Source: UBA7985 sp002690455 (lineage in GTDB: Bacteria > Pseudomonadota > Alphaproteobacteria > UBA7985). From it: a DNA stretch of 64,000 bases. The stretch lies in NCBI GenBank assembly GCA_965662775.1, contig CBFIIW010000003.1, positions 62,001 to 126,000 on the forward strand. The letters are read 5' to 3'. The notes below the pieces were generated by a model. It ran no database searches and was not told the origin of the DNA. It worked only from the letters and a program-made list of their open reading frames with translations. Below, piece by piece: positions 7,317 to 17,207 of the stretch (position 1 is its first letter; every line of letters begins with the position of its first letter). The translations under genes were made by a program, and so were the position numbers.

Positions 7317-9965
7317 TTAGAGCGAGGTGTGGTCGTAGAAGATGATTGACCCGTTCCAGGTCTGGGTCATCTCATCTTCTCCGATGAAGTAGGTCGACGT
7401 ACCGGCCTCGGAGATACCGACGAGGAGCTCGTCGGCGCCGATGTTGCCATCTTCACGGGATGATTCCTCAATGGAGCCAGGAATTACCAGCAGTTCGGTT
7501 GCCCCTGGCACCGGTTCAGTGGTGTACAGCTGCGTCAGAACTTGTGGGTTGGTCGGATCAACGTCGAAGAACCGGATGATCGGTGTCTGGTCGAGCACGT
7601 CCAAAACAGCGAGTTCAAGATCGTCGTCGCCGTCAAAGTTACCCGCTGCAATCTGGCTGGCTTTGATGTCAGTTGTATGGAGCCCATCGTTAGAGATCGA
7701 ACCCGCTTCGGGTGTGTCCATGTGCGTGTGGAAGGCTTTGTTGTAGTAAATGCCTTCGTCCGTTGCCGTGAACACCACGTTGTTGATGACAGCGACATCG
7801 TTGTGTTTGATGCCGCTCCCTGCGCTGACCACGCCTTTGCTGGGGTCTGAAATGGACGCCATGCCGATTCCGGTGCCGTCGCTGGTCCCATAGGTGCCGA
7901 TTGAGTATTCGACATCATTGAGAACCATGCTTTCTACTTCATCGAAGTGCCAGTTGCCCTGCAACTGCGTACCCTCGATCTCGTACTGATTGTCGATGAA
8001 CGCAACGGTGTAGAGCGCGTCTTCTGAGGCAACGTTGTCTGTGCCGCCGCCAATCACCATGATCTTTTTCATGTTCGTGACTGAGGTTTCCTGGCCCGTC
8101 GATGCCTTGTTGAAGTGCCCGATGATGACATCACGGACGGAAGCATGCTCGGAGTCCTTATCGGCGGTTTGGAAACTGAAGACGCCCGTGCTTCCAGCTT
8201 CCCAGATCTGAACGACCGAATCCTCGCCACTGGTTCCACCGCGGCCGGCGACGGCAACATCAAGGAATCCGTCACCGTCGATATCATCCATGTCGATCGC
8301 GATCACTTCATGGATGTGGTACTTTTCATCGATCACGGTTGAGTTGTTGACCGAGTAGTTTTTGGTTCCAGAAAAACCGCCTTCACCATTGATATTGTGC
8401 ACCGAGAACATCGACGGATCTTCACTGTGGATTGACGCAATCAGGTGATCGCCACTGCCACTACGCGCGTATTCGGCTTCGTCCATAAACGGCAGCCAGT
8501 CTGTACTGTCCGCAGCCCCGGACTGGGTGCTATTCTGGCCGTTGTAGCTCAGGCGTGTGACATCGGCCTCACGCACGTACTGCAGCGGCGTATCATCGTC
8601 TGTTGAGTTCGCAATGCTGAACCCGAAGGTCCGAAATTCTGTATGTTCAGAGCCGTCTGAGACCTCGATCACGACCGTTGCGGTGTTGTGGTCGAACAGT
8701 GTGCCGTCTGCATCATTGCCGGGCTGACTGTAGTCCAAGCGTTCCGTCAGGATCAGCTGGTTTTCGTCATTGATGGCAAAGATCTTGGTATCGGTCGAAC
8801 CCAGCTTCTGGCTGTCGATACGATATTGAAGCTCATCGCCTTCAGGGTCGTCGGCCGATAGCGTGCCGACGATGGTATCCTGCTCGACCAGACTGTAGCT
8901 GCCGGTGCTGTTAAAGAACTCTGAGAACTTGAGTGCCGACGGTCCTTCGTTCTCAGGGTCTTTGTTGGTGACTTCGAATTCAGGATCGATTCCGTCTTCA
9001 ATCTCTTCCTCATCTTCCGGCTCGTTCGCGGCTGCGACCTGATCGTTATCGCCGGAGACATCGTCCGAATCTCCCTCGCTGACGCTGCTGTCGCCCGCGC
9101 CATCTGAATTGCCGTCGCCTTCTCCGTCCTCGCCGGTTTCATCATCGTGGTTGCTGCGGTCGAAGGGGTTGGGAAGATTGCCAGTGAGTGCAGCGGCCCC
9201 AAGTCCGAGTGCACCGACGCCGGCGACGCCAGCTGCGAGAGGGCCCCAAGCTGCCAGACCACCGCCCGAAACACTGGACAGGATCGACGTGGTCTCGGTC
9301 ACCATGCCGAGGTCACCAGCGATGGTCGAGGCCAGCCAAACGTCTCCGCCGTTGAAGGCATAATCACCCGCACCGGCAGTCATCATCTCGCCGTCTTTCA
9401 AGGTCAGCGCGAGACTACCGCCATTGAGCTTTTCCGTGCCTAGCACGTCTGACTGGACGTTGCGGAAGTTCTTGGTGGTGACGGTGGTTTCAGCATTGTT
9501 AAGCTGCGCCGTCTCGTTCGGATTCAGCAGTGTCACCTGCGTTGTCCGGACTTCTGACGTTGGCACGAATACGGGGGAAGTCGAGGCCGTCTCTACGCCA
9601 CCAAGCTCAACACCGTTATAGCTGTTCCAGCCTTGAACTTGCTGATCCGTCGGGTACACACTGAGCACGCCCGGTGCAGCGCTGCCACGGGAAGACGCCA
9701 GGCCGTCGGTCAAACCATCGATGGTTGAGGTTTCTTCCCCAAAATTTGGGTGCTGATGCGGGACTAATTCACCCGCGTCCGTCATGGTTCCACCAAAAAA
9801 CGGACCTGCTGCGGTGCCATCGGCCGATTTAGCCACGAAGACAGAATGGGCCATCGCCTCTCCAGCCAGCAGCGCACTGCCGGCAACACCAAAGAAGAGA
9901 CCCTTGCGTGCAAAGGAAGGACGGGCAGAGCCAATAGCTCTCTTGGTCTGAAAAATCGTATTCAT
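7317..9965 (-). CDS. Large secreted FG-GAP/cadherin-like calcium-binding protein
   Basis: This 882-residue protein is exported. A signal peptide covers residues 1-39 (cleavage likely after AMA). A second Gly/Ala-rich hydrophobic segment at 234-262 is followed by a very acidic Asp/Glu/Ser/Gly linker (272-327), then a cadherin-like region (about 346-458, with SADDPEGDELQYRI) and a C-terminal half with FG-GAP/VCBS-type strands. Two calcium-loop motifs are visible: DMDDIDGDGFLDVAVAG near 558-574 and GNFDGDDDLELAVLD near 775-789. Such proteins usually act in adhesion or at the cell surface. I do not recognise a named orthologue. A single-gene transcript is likely. Confidence 0.7.
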   Translation of the reverse strand: MNTIFQTKRAIGSARPSFARKGLFFGVAGSALLAGEAMAHSVFVAKSADGTAAGPFFGGTMTDAGELVPHQHPNFGEETSTIDGLTDGLASSRGSAAPGVLSVYPTDQQVQGWNSYNGVELGGVETASTSPVFVPTSEVRTTQVTLLNPNETAQLNNAETTVTTKNFRNVQSDVLGTEKLNGGSLALTLKDGEMMTAGAGDYAFNGGDVWLASTIAGDLGMVTETTSILSSVSGGGLAAWGPLAAGVAGVGALGLGAAALTGNLPNPFDRSNHDDETGEDGEGDGNSDGAGDSSVSEGDSDDVSGDNDQVAAANEPEDEEEIEDGIDPEFEVTNKDPENEGPSALKFSEFFNSTGSYSLVEQDTIVGTLSADDPEGDELQYRIDSQKLGSTDTKIFAINDENQLILTERLDYSQPGNDADGTLFDHNTATVVIEVSDGSEHTEFRTFGFSIANSTDDDTPLQYVREADVTRLSYNGQNSTQSGAADSTDWLPFMDEAEYARSGSGDHLIASIHSEDPSMFSVHNINGEGGFSGTKNYSVNNSTVIDEKYHIHEVIAIDMDDIDGDGFLDVAVAGRGGTSGEDSVVQIWEAGSTGVFSFQTADKDSEHASVRDVIIGHFNKASTGQETSVTNMKKIMVIGGGTDNVASEDALYTVAFIDNQYEIEGTQLQGNWHFDEVESMVLNDVEYSIGTYGTSDGTGIGMASISDPSKGVVSAGSGIKHNDVAVINNVVFTATDEGIYYNKAFHTHMDTPEAGSISNDGLHTTDIKASQIAAGNFDGDDDLELAVLDVLDQTPIIRFFDVDPTNPQVLTQLYTTEPVPGATELLVIPGSIEESSREDGNIGADELLVGISEAGTSTYFIGEDEMTQTWNGSIIFYDHTSL

Positions 9966-10356
9966 TTTCTCGTATCCAGAGAGACCTGAACCACGATCGG
10001 ATGAAGTTCCCCGAAAATTGGAAAACCAGCCCGTCCGATCCTGTCACAAGTCATTGAAAAAACTCGTATAACGACAAGGCGCAATAAAATCCTAGACGGT
10101 GTAGAGCAAATTTTAAACAGATACAAGAGAAAAGTGCGCTAAAGGTCTGAAAAAGGCCGTAAAAATTTTTAACGACTCATCCGAGCCTCACGCTAGACCA
10201 GTGTGCAGGACAGACTCTTTCTGCGACTGAGCGTTACCAGAAGGCGATTTCGTTTCATTGGAAATGAGGCGGGGTCGATAATCAGCATTGGAAACATCCG
10301 CGCCTCTTTGCGTTGGGGCGTCAGTCTCAACCTAGCGTCGGTTTGTTTGTTGCTGG
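9966..10356. other. Non-coding region upstream of the FG-GAP protein gene
   Basis: This stretch separates two minus-strand genes and shows no credible gene. About 10040-10180 is clearly AT-richer than its surroundings, as expected for the promoter and leader of the 882-residue protein. No strong terminator hairpin for the upstream lipoprotein gene was found. Confidence 0.45.
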
Positions 10357-11883
10357 CTAGCGGTTTGCCGGAACCCAGACACGGTTTTCACCTCGGCCGA
10401 TCCAGCCTCCAGCCTCGGGTGGTAAGCGGGTCTCTGTCCGCGTGACCGTCGTTGTGGTGTAGGTTGACGTAGTTGTTGGAACTTCGACGACCGCCTCCTG
10501 CGCGCCCACACCAACGATGCTGCCCGTAGCTGCCGTTACGTTGCGTTGATATAATCCGGCTGGCGCATCTTCGATCAGTTCCAGACCGACACTGCTGATC
10601 CTCTTTATCGCCATACCGCGCTCAACCCGCTTGTCAGCCCGGAGAGCAAAGGGGCCGTCGATCCCCGCGAAACCCTGCGGTCGCTCAAGTTCATTAGCGA
10701 GGAAACGGGTCATAGGCATACGGCCCGCGATATTCAGTGCCATAGCCATGCCGTCATATGACAAAGATGACAGCGGGTGTGGATCACTGGAGTAGGCCGC
10801 CTGATAATTCTGCTGGAAGTCGGCGAATTTCGCCTCGGCTGGGGATGCGTAGATCGCTCCGACCAGTGCCTGTTCTGAAATCAAGGCATTGGCCTGTTGG
10901 TCCCAGATTGGAACACCGAGGAAACGCACACGGCGCGGATCAACACCGTAGAAGTAGAGCAGCGAAGCCATATCACCGGCTTCTTGCGTGTCGGGCAGGT
11001 AGATCGCATCGAAAAGGTCCGCCTGCATCCCGACCTGCTGCGCGACGGCCGTGCGGCCCGGGCGGTCTTCAGCATCGGCCGGATACGTCTCAGTCAGCGC
11101 GATGTTCGTGCCGAGAAAACGTGCGAGACCATTGGCCGCGTCCGCCGCCGCAAGACCGTAGGTATCAGCTGGTGCAACAACGGCGACACGGCGATGCCCC
11201 TGCTGTGCGGCATAGCTAAGGACGCGTTTGGTCACAGCCTCTGGCGTGATACCCATGACATACGCGTTATCGCTGACCCGCGTGATGTCATTGCTAAAGC
11301 TAACAACGTTGACGCCTCGGCTGGCTGCAACCTGTGCCACGGTCGGCAGGGCATCGCCTCGGAGTGGCCCAAGGATTAAAGTCGCACCTTCGGCCACAGC
11401 CTGCTGCGCGGCAGTTAAAGCGCCAAGGTTGGTCGACTGCGTATCATAAAGTCGAGCTTCGAACGTACCCGGAACGCCTACGTCCTTGATGGCCAGATCC
11501 ACGCCATTTTTCATAGCCTCGCCAATAGCTGACAGGCTGCCTGTCATGGGAAGCAGCAGCGCAATGCGCGGTGTCGAGTTCTGCGCAACCTGTTGCACGC
11601 TCGCAGGTGCCTGTGACTGATTGGGGTCGACGAGAACCCCGTCTGGGGTCAAGACACGCAGCCCAGCCGGCGTCATAACCGAGCGGAATTCCGACTGCTC
11701 TTCAACCAACGCGACGCGCTCTTGCGCGTCATTGGCCACGTAGGACGTCGTCACGCAACCGGTCAGGATGAGCCCAGCAAACAGGGTCGCACCGGCTGCC
11801 ATTGCATATCGACACTGCTTGAAGTGGTCTTCTAACCTATGCGCCAAGACGCCATTCATCACACTGTACTCGTCGTTCCTCAT
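10357..11883 (-). CDS. LpoA-like lipoprotein, penicillin-binding-protein activator family
   Basis: This is a lipoprotein: a hydrophobic stretch ends in the lipobox LILTGC near residue 42 (counted from ATG 11883), followed by a periplasmic-binding-protein type I fold (Peripla_BP_6 style) with IALLLPMTGSLSAIGEAMKN and a ligand-domain pattern GPLRGDALPTVAQVAASRGV. The alphaproteobacterial members are annotated as LpoA-like activators of penicillin-binding proteins at the outer membrane. The C-terminus has a Thr-rich stretch (TTTSTYTTTTVTRTETRL). A GTG at 11901 and an ATG at 11859 are alternative starts. It is divergent from ispG across about 220 bases. Activator function is by homology only. Confidence 0.72.
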   Translation of the reverse strand: MRNDEYSVMNGVLAHRLEDHFKQCRYAMAAGATLFAGLILTGCVTTSYVANDAQERVALVEEQSEFRSVMTPAGLRVLTPDGVLVDPNQSQAPASVQQVAQNSTPRIALLLPMTGSLSAIGEAMKNGVDLAIKDVGVPGTFEARLYDTQSTNLGALTAAQQAVAEGATLILGPLRGDALPTVAQVAASRGVNVVSFSNDITRVSDNAYVMGITPEAVTKRVLSYAAQQGHRRVAVVAPADTYGLAAADAANGLARFLGTNIALTETYPADAEDRPGRTAVAQQVGMQADLFDAIYLPDTQEAGDMASLLYFYGVDPRRVRFLGVPIWDQQANALISEQALVGAIYASPAEAKFADFQQNYQAAYSSDPHPLSSLSYDGMAMALNIAGRMPMTRFLANELERPQGFAGIDGPFALRADKRVERGMAIKRISSVGLELIEDAPAGLYQRNVTAATGSIVGVGAQEAVVEVPTTTSTYTTTTVTRTETRLPPEAGGWIGRGENRVWVPANR

Positions 11884-12102
11884 TGTGGTTGTCTCGTCCA
11901 CCGCAACCCTGCGCTGACATTGGACGCCGATCCAAAAACGATAACATGAGGCTGAAACTTCGCCTTATGCCGCACTCTAATCGCTTACGCGGCGATAGGG
12001 AACACTGTTCACAACCGGCTAATTGATTATACGACTTCATGATAGATCTTGAAAACCATCTACCCACATACGTGTGAAAAAAGCGCCTTAGGAGAGCAGA
12101 AT

Positions 12103-13212
12103 ATGCCGTCAGTCAGACCCTGGCGAGACATTGACCGGCGAACGACTCGGAAAATCATGGTGGGCTCGGTTCCTGTCGGGGGCGATTCTCCCATAACCGT
12201 GCAGTCGATGACCAACACGCCGACACACGATGTTCAGGCAACCATCGCCCAGATTCGGGCGCTGGAGGAGGCTGGCGTCGATATCGTGAGAGTTTCCTGC
12301 CCGGATGAAGAATCGACGTCACACTTCGATCAGATCGTTAAGGCGGTCTCCGTCCCGATCGTCGCCGATATACATTTTCATTATCGTCGCGCGCTCGAAG
12401 CGGCCGACAAGGGCGCAGCCTGCCTGCGCATCAATCCCGGCAACATCGGTAGCAAGCAACGCGTCATGGAAGTGGTGCAGGCGGCCAAGGCCAACGGCTG
12501 CTCGATCCGCATCGGCGTTAATGGCGGGTCGTTAGAGCGCCCGTTGCTGGAAAAGTACGGTGAACCCTGTCCTGAAGCCCTCGTCGAAAGCGCGTTAAAC
12601 TCGGTCAAGCTGCTCGAGGACTGCGATTTTCGTGAGATAAAGATTTCGGTAAAGGCCAGCGACGTGTTTCTCGCGGTCGCAGCCTATGCGGGTCTGGCCG
12701 AGGCATGCGACTACCCCTTTCACTTGGGTATCACCGAGGCTGGGCCGACACGGCTCGGCACCGTCAAAAGTGCCATCGGGCTAGGTAATCTGCTTTGGTC
12801 AGGGATCGGTGATACCATCCGGGTCAGTCTGTCCGCCGAGCCGGTCGAAGAAGTTCAAGTCGGCTTTGATCTGCTCAAATCACTGGGGTTACGCCATCGC
12901 GGGGTGAATATCATCGCTTGTCCGTCCTGCGCGCGACAGGGCTTCGACGTCATCGACGTGGTGCAGCAGATCGAAGCGCGGGTCGCCCACATCAGCACGC
13001 CAATGGACGTGTCGGTGCTTGGCTGCGTGGTTAACGGTCCCGGCGAAGCGGCGCAAACCGTGCTTGGGCTGACCGGCGGCGGTAATGGCCGCCACAAGGT
13101 CTATGTCGGCGGTGCGCCTGATCACAATATCGACAGTGAAGATATGGTTGATCATTTTGTCACTCTGATCGAAACAGAGGCAGAAAAGATTGAGGCTACG
13201 CAGACGCCGTGA
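12103..13212 (+). CDS. ispG: 4-hydroxy-3-methylbut-2-enyl diphosphate synthase
   Basis: IspG (GcpE) is a [4Fe-4S] enzyme of the MEP isoprenoid pathway that reduces methylerythritol cyclodiphosphate to HMBPP. The 369-residue protein has the TIM-barrel start RKIMVGSVPVGGDSPITVQS and the cluster ligands Cys273 and Cys276 (ACPSCARQG) and Cys308 (LGCVVNGPGEA, with Glu315). The ATG at 12103 is chosen because AGGAG lies about 12 bases upstream and the family N-terminus starts there. Its stop overlaps the GTG start of ribF by four bases (GTGA), so the two are translationally coupled. Confidence 0.97.
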   Translation: MPSVRPWRDIDRRTTRKIMVGSVPVGGDSPITVQSMTNTPTHDVQATIAQIRALEEAGVDIVRVSCPDEESTSHFDQIVKAVSVPIVADIHFHYRRALEAADKGAACLRINPGNIGSKQRVMEVVQAAKANGCSIRIGVNGGSLERPLLEKYGEPCPEALVESALNSVKLLEDCDFREIKISVKASDVFLAVAAYAGLAEACDYPFHLGITEAGPTRLGTVKSAIGLGNLLWSGIGDTIRVSLSAEPVEEVQVGFDLLKSLGLRHRGVNIIACPSCARQGFDVIDVVQQIEARVAHISTPMDVSVLGCVVNGPGEAAQTVLGLTGGGNGRHKVYVGGAPDHNIDSEDMVDHFVTLIETEAEKIEATQTP

Positions 13213-14177
13213 AATGGATTCCTTCCGTTCCCCTCGATGAAATCCGCAGGTGGGAACGCGCTTACAATGACGTGGTCTTTGCCATCGGCAACTTTGATGG
13301 TGTCCATCGGGGGCACCGGGCTCTGCTGAAGGCGGCGCGAGAGCGGGCAGATGAGCTTGGCTGCCGCTCTGGGGTGCTGACCTTTGCGCCGCACCCCCGC
13401 CGTTTTTTTGCTGGTTCAGAGACCAAGCCTTTTCTGCTCACCCGTGGGGTGGAAGAACGCGCGACCTTGTTACAGGAGACCGGGCTGGTCGACGTGATGC
13501 TGGAACTAAGTTTCGACATAGGGTTGTCCAGCCTGCGGGCCGAGACCTTTGCGCAGGACATTCTCGCCCGCCACGTCGGCATCAAGCACATTCTCGCCGG
13601 GCCGGATTTTCGCTTTGGCAATGCCCGAGGTGGAGACATGCTGCAACTGGGTCGCTGGGGGCAGGATTTGAGCTTCGGCGTGTCGGCTGTCCCCCTCAGC
13701 CACGATGATGCAGAAGGCGGCGTTATCTCGTCTTCTCGTGTGCGGCAAGCCCTGGTCGATGGCGATATTGAGACGGCAAACCGGCTGCTTGGTCGTCATT
13801 GGAGTGCAGGTGGCACGGTTCAGCGCGGGGACCAGATCGGGCGCACCATCGGCTTTCCGACCGCCAACCTAGACTGGCCCACCCTGCAAATACGGCCGCG
13901 CTACGGTGTCTATGCAGGCTGGGCTGCGATCGACGGCAGCGACGAATGTCTGCCAGCGGTGTCCTACCTTGGCACGCGACCGACCGTTGACGGGGATGAA
14001 GAGCGTTTTGAAGTCCATCTGCTCGACTGGTCCGGGTCCATCTACGACGCACAGGTGAAATTCTGGTTTCAGTCGTTCATCCACCCCGATCTGGAATTTC
14101 AGGGTTTGGACGCGCTCAAAGTCCAGATCCAGCAGGACTGCGATGAGGCCCGCGGTCGCCTGTCTGAAGCAAGCTGA
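13209..14177 (+). CDS. ribF: Bifunctional riboflavin kinase/FAD synthetase
   Basis: RibF phosphorylates riboflavin to FMN and adenylates it to FAD. The N-terminal FAD-synthetase domain has the nucleotidyl-transferase motif AIGNFDGVHRGH (about residues 25-36) and FRFGNARGGD; the C-terminal riboflavin-kinase domain has GRTIGFPTANLD (about 216-227). The length of 322 residues is usual. It starts with GTG inside the ispG stop and precedes ileS by 144 bases, part of the common ribF-ileS-lspA order. No FMN riboswitch is visible upstream. Confidence 0.96.
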   Translation: MKWIPSVPLDEIRRWERAYNDVVFAIGNFDGVHRGHRALLKAARERADELGCRSGVLTFAPHPRRFFAGSETKPFLLTRGVEERATLLQETGLVDVMLELSFDIGLSSLRAETFAQDILARHVGIKHILAGPDFRFGNARGGDMLQLGRWGQDLSFGVSAVPLSHDDAEGGVISSSRVRQALVDGDIETANRLLGRHWSAGGTVQRGDQIGRTIGFPTANLDWPTLQIRPRYGVYAGWAAIDGSDECLPAVSYLGTRPTVDGDEERFEVHLLDWSGSIYDAQVKFWFQSFIHPDLEFQGLDALKVQIQQDCDEARGRLSEAS

Positions 14178-14321
14178 ACCAGCTGTGCCGAGGGTCGTGC
14201 GAGTATCCGCCTTGCACGGCTCACACTCGCGTTTGCCGCTCGTCGGCTGTATGCCTGAAAGTGAACGATGCCCCTCCAGCCTGAGCGAAACCTCACACAG
14301 TTGTCCGAGTAAACTGGTTCC

Positions 14322-17204
14322 ATGAGCGAAAATAACACCGGCCGCGATTTCCGAGATACGGTCACGACCCCGCAAACGACCTTCCCCATGCGCGGCAACC
14401 TGCCGACCCGCGAGCCCGAATGGCTGGCCCACTGGGAGAAGATGGACCTTTTCAACCGCCTTCGCGCTGCGTCAGCAGGCCGGCCTAAATTTGTGCTCCA
14501 CGACGGCCCACCATACGCCAACGGCAACCTGCACATTGGCCACGCCCTCAACAAGATCCTGAAGGACGTGATCAATCGCAGCCACCAGATGTTGGGCAAA
14601 GACGCGCACTACGTGCCGGGCTGGGACTGTCATGGCCTGCCGATTGAGTGGAAAATCGAAGAACAGTACCGCGAGCGTGGGCAAGACAAAGACGAAGTTG
14701 ACGTTGTCGAATTCCGTCGCGAATGCCGCGACTTTGCACAAGGTTGGGTCGAAGAGCAGACCCGACAGTTCAAACGCCTCGGGGTAATGGGCAACTGGGA
14801 CCGTCCCTACCTGACCATGCACTACGACGCCGAAGCGCAGATCGTCCGTGAGCTGGGCAAATTCCTGCTCGACGGTCAGCTGTACAAGGGCAACAAGCCG
14901 GTGCTGTGGTCCGTGGTTGAGAAAACCGCGCTTGCCGACGCCGAGGTCGAATACTATCCGCACAAATCTGTGACCATATGGGTTAGGTTTCCGGTGAAAT
15001 CCGCCCCCCAGCCTGAACTGGTTGGTGCCAGTGCTGTCATCTGGACCACGACGACGTGGACCATCCCCGGTAACCGCGCCATGGCTTTCCACGATGACAT
15101 CAGTTACGGCGTTTATCGAGTGGATGCTGTCGCCGAAGGATCGCTGGCACAGGTTGGTGAGCGCTTGATTATTGCCGATGAGACCGCTGAAGCCACAGCC
15201 GCCGCCGCGAAAATCGAAGGCTGGACGCGCGAAGACCTGTCCGTTGATCTGACCGGAGTTATCGCCTCTCACCCGCTGGCCGAGCAAGGCTTCGGTCATG
15301 ACGTGCCCATGTTCCATGGGGACTATGTGACAACCGAGCAGGGCACGGGCTTGGTTCACATCGCGCCAGGGCACGGTTTCGACGACTGGCAGCTGGCTAC
15401 CGTCCAACACGGCGTCGAGGTGCCCATGACGGTGGCTGAAGATGGCGCCTTTTATGAGCATGTTCCCCTGTTCGGTGGTCTGACCGTCTATGACCAAAAG
15501 GGCAAGGACGGCACTGCACTTGGTCCGATCCTGAAAGCAATGATCGAAGCTGGCGGCTTGCTGGCAAAGGGTAAGCTTGAGCACTCCTACCCACACTCTT
15601 GGCGGTCCAAGGCCCCCCTGATATTCCGCAATACCGCTCAGTGGTTCATTTCTATGGAAGAAAAGAAGCTGCGCGCAGGGGCACTGAAGGCACTGGGTGA
15701 TACCACTTTTGTGCCGGAACAAGGCCGTAACCGGATCACGTCGATGATCGAGACACGCCCCGACTGGTGTGTATCGCGTCAGCGGGTGTGGGGTGTGCCG
15801 CTGCCGATTTTCGTGCGCAAGTCTGACGGCCAGCCGCTGCGAGACCCAAAGGTGATCGAACGCATCGCTGAAGCTTACGAGCTAGAAGGTGGTGACGCGT
15901 GGTTTAACAGCCCGCCATCGCGTTTCCTTGGCAACGATTATGACCCGGAGGACTTCGAGCAAGGCCGAGACGTGGTCGAAGTTTGGTTTGACAGCGGCGC
16001 GACGCACAGCTTTGTGCTGGAACAGCGACCCGAACTGAAGTGGCCGGCCGATCTGTATCTGGAAGGGTCAGACCAACACCGCGGCTGGTTCCATTCGTCT
16101 CTGTTGGTCGGTGTCGGCACCCGCGGCCGCGCGCCCTATGATGCTATCCTCACCCACGGCTTCGTGCTGGATGAGAAGGGCAGCAAGATGTCCAAGTCTC
16201 TGGGTAACGTGACCGCGCCTGACGATGTCGCCAAGGACTTCGGTATCGACATCCTGCGTCTGTGGGTCGTGGCCTCAGACTACAGTGACGATTTGCGCAT
16301 TGGCCCAGCCATTCTCAAGCATTCGGCCGATTCTTACCGCCGCTTTCGCAACTCGCTGCGGTTCATCCTCGGCAACCTCGGTAATTTCCAGCCATCGCAA
16401 GCAGTGGGTTATGACGAGTTACCGGAGTTGGAGCGCTGGGTGCTGCATCGACTCAGTGAGCTCGATGCCCTCGTGCGGACTTCGGCGGAGGCCTACGACT
16501 TTCACAGACTCTATACTGAACTTCATAACTTCTGTGCCGTTGATCTGTCTGCGCTGTACTTCGATATTCGAAAAGATGCGCTCTACTGTGACTCGCCCGA
16601 CAGCCTGCGCGCACGCGCGGCGCGCACAGTGCTCGCTGAGTGCTTCTCCTGCCTGACAGCCTGGCTTGCGCCTATCCTGTGTTTTACGGCCGAGGAAGCT
16701 TGGCTCACCCGGCGGGAGGATGAGGCAGCGTTGCCGGAGAAGCTGGTCGATACCGATTCCGTTCACCTTCGAGTAATCCCAGATATACCGTCACAGTGGT
16801 CGAACGCCGCCCTGGCCGACAAGTGGGCGGATGTCTTCGCTGTTCGCCGGGTGATTACGACGGCGCTTGAGCCATTGCGTCAGGAAAAGACGATTGGTTC
16901 GAGCCTTCAGGCTGCACCGCGGGTCTTCCTGTCTGCAGATAAAGCTGCAAAGCTGGCTGATGTCGATTTCACCGAAGTTGCGATTGTCTCAAGCCTGAGC
17001 ATCGACATAGGCGAGGGAGCTGCAAATGCCGTGCGGCTGGACGATATTGCCGGTGTAGCAGTCGAACCAGCTTTGGCCGAGGGTGAGAAGTGTCAGCGTT
17101 GCTGGCAGGTGCTGCCCAAAGTCGGTGCGCATCCGGAGCATCTGTGCCAGCGGTGTGATACAGCCGTCGGAGATGCCGCCTTGAGTGCAGGGGGTGGAGA
17201 CTGA
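14322..17204 (+). CDS. ileS: Isoleucyl-tRNA synthetase
   Basis: This 960-residue class I enzyme charges tRNA-Ile. The HIGH signature is at residues 71-74 (ANGNLHIGHALNK) and the KMSKS loop lies near residue 622 (DEKGSKMSKSLGN). The CP1 editing domain sits between them (VIWTTTTWTIPGNRA). The C-terminus holds the bacterial zinc-finger type CQRCWQVLPK...CQRC. The ATG at 14322 gives a standard N-terminus; the 144 bases before it show no gene. lspA follows after three bases, so the two are co-transcribed. Confidence 0.98.
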   Translation: MSENNTGRDFRDTVTTPQTTFPMRGNLPTREPEWLAHWEKMDLFNRLRAASAGRPKFVLHDGPPYANGNLHIGHALNKILKDVINRSHQMLGKDAHYVPGWDCHGLPIEWKIEEQYRERGQDKDEVDVVEFRRECRDFAQGWVEEQTRQFKRLGVMGNWDRPYLTMHYDAEAQIVRELGKFLLDGQLYKGNKPVLWSVVEKTALADAEVEYYPHKSVTIWVRFPVKSAPQPELVGASAVIWTTTTWTIPGNRAMAFHDDISYGVYRVDAVAEGSLAQVGERLIIADETAEATAAAAKIEGWTREDLSVDLTGVIASHPLAEQGFGHDVPMFHGDYVTTEQGTGLVHIAPGHGFDDWQLATVQHGVEVPMTVAEDGAFYEHVPLFGGLTVYDQKGKDGTALGPILKAMIEAGGLLAKGKLEHSYPHSWRSKAPLIFRNTAQWFISMEEKKLRAGALKALGDTTFVPEQGRNRITSMIETRPDWCVSRQRVWGVPLPIFVRKSDGQPLRDPKVIERIAEAYELEGGDAWFNSPPSRFLGNDYDPEDFEQGRDVVEVWFDSGATHSFVLEQRPELKWPADLYLEGSDQHRGWFHSSLLVGVGTRGRAPYDAILTHGFVLDEKGSKMSKSLGNVTAPDDVAKDFGIDILRLWVVASDYSDDLRIGPAILKHSADSYRRFRNSLRFILGNLGNFQPSQAVGYDELPELERWVLHRLSELDALVRTSAEAYDFHRLYTELHNFCAVDLSALYFDIRKDALYCDSPDSLRARAARTVLAECFSCLTAWLAPILCFTAEEAWLTRREDEAALPEKLVDTDSVHLRVIPDIPSQWSNAALADKWADVFAVRRVITTALEPLRQEKTIGSSLQAAPRVFLSADKAAKLADVDFTEVAIVSSLSIDIGEGAANAVRLDDIAGVAVEPALAEGEKCQRCWQVLPKVGAHPEHLCQRCDTAVGDAALSAGGGD

Positions 17205-17207
17205 TCT

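Noticed and set aside
14472..15722. 416-codon open frame antisense to ileS
   Set aside because: It lies entirely inside the unambiguous ileS gene and its product has no family features; high-GC codon bias produces such frames.
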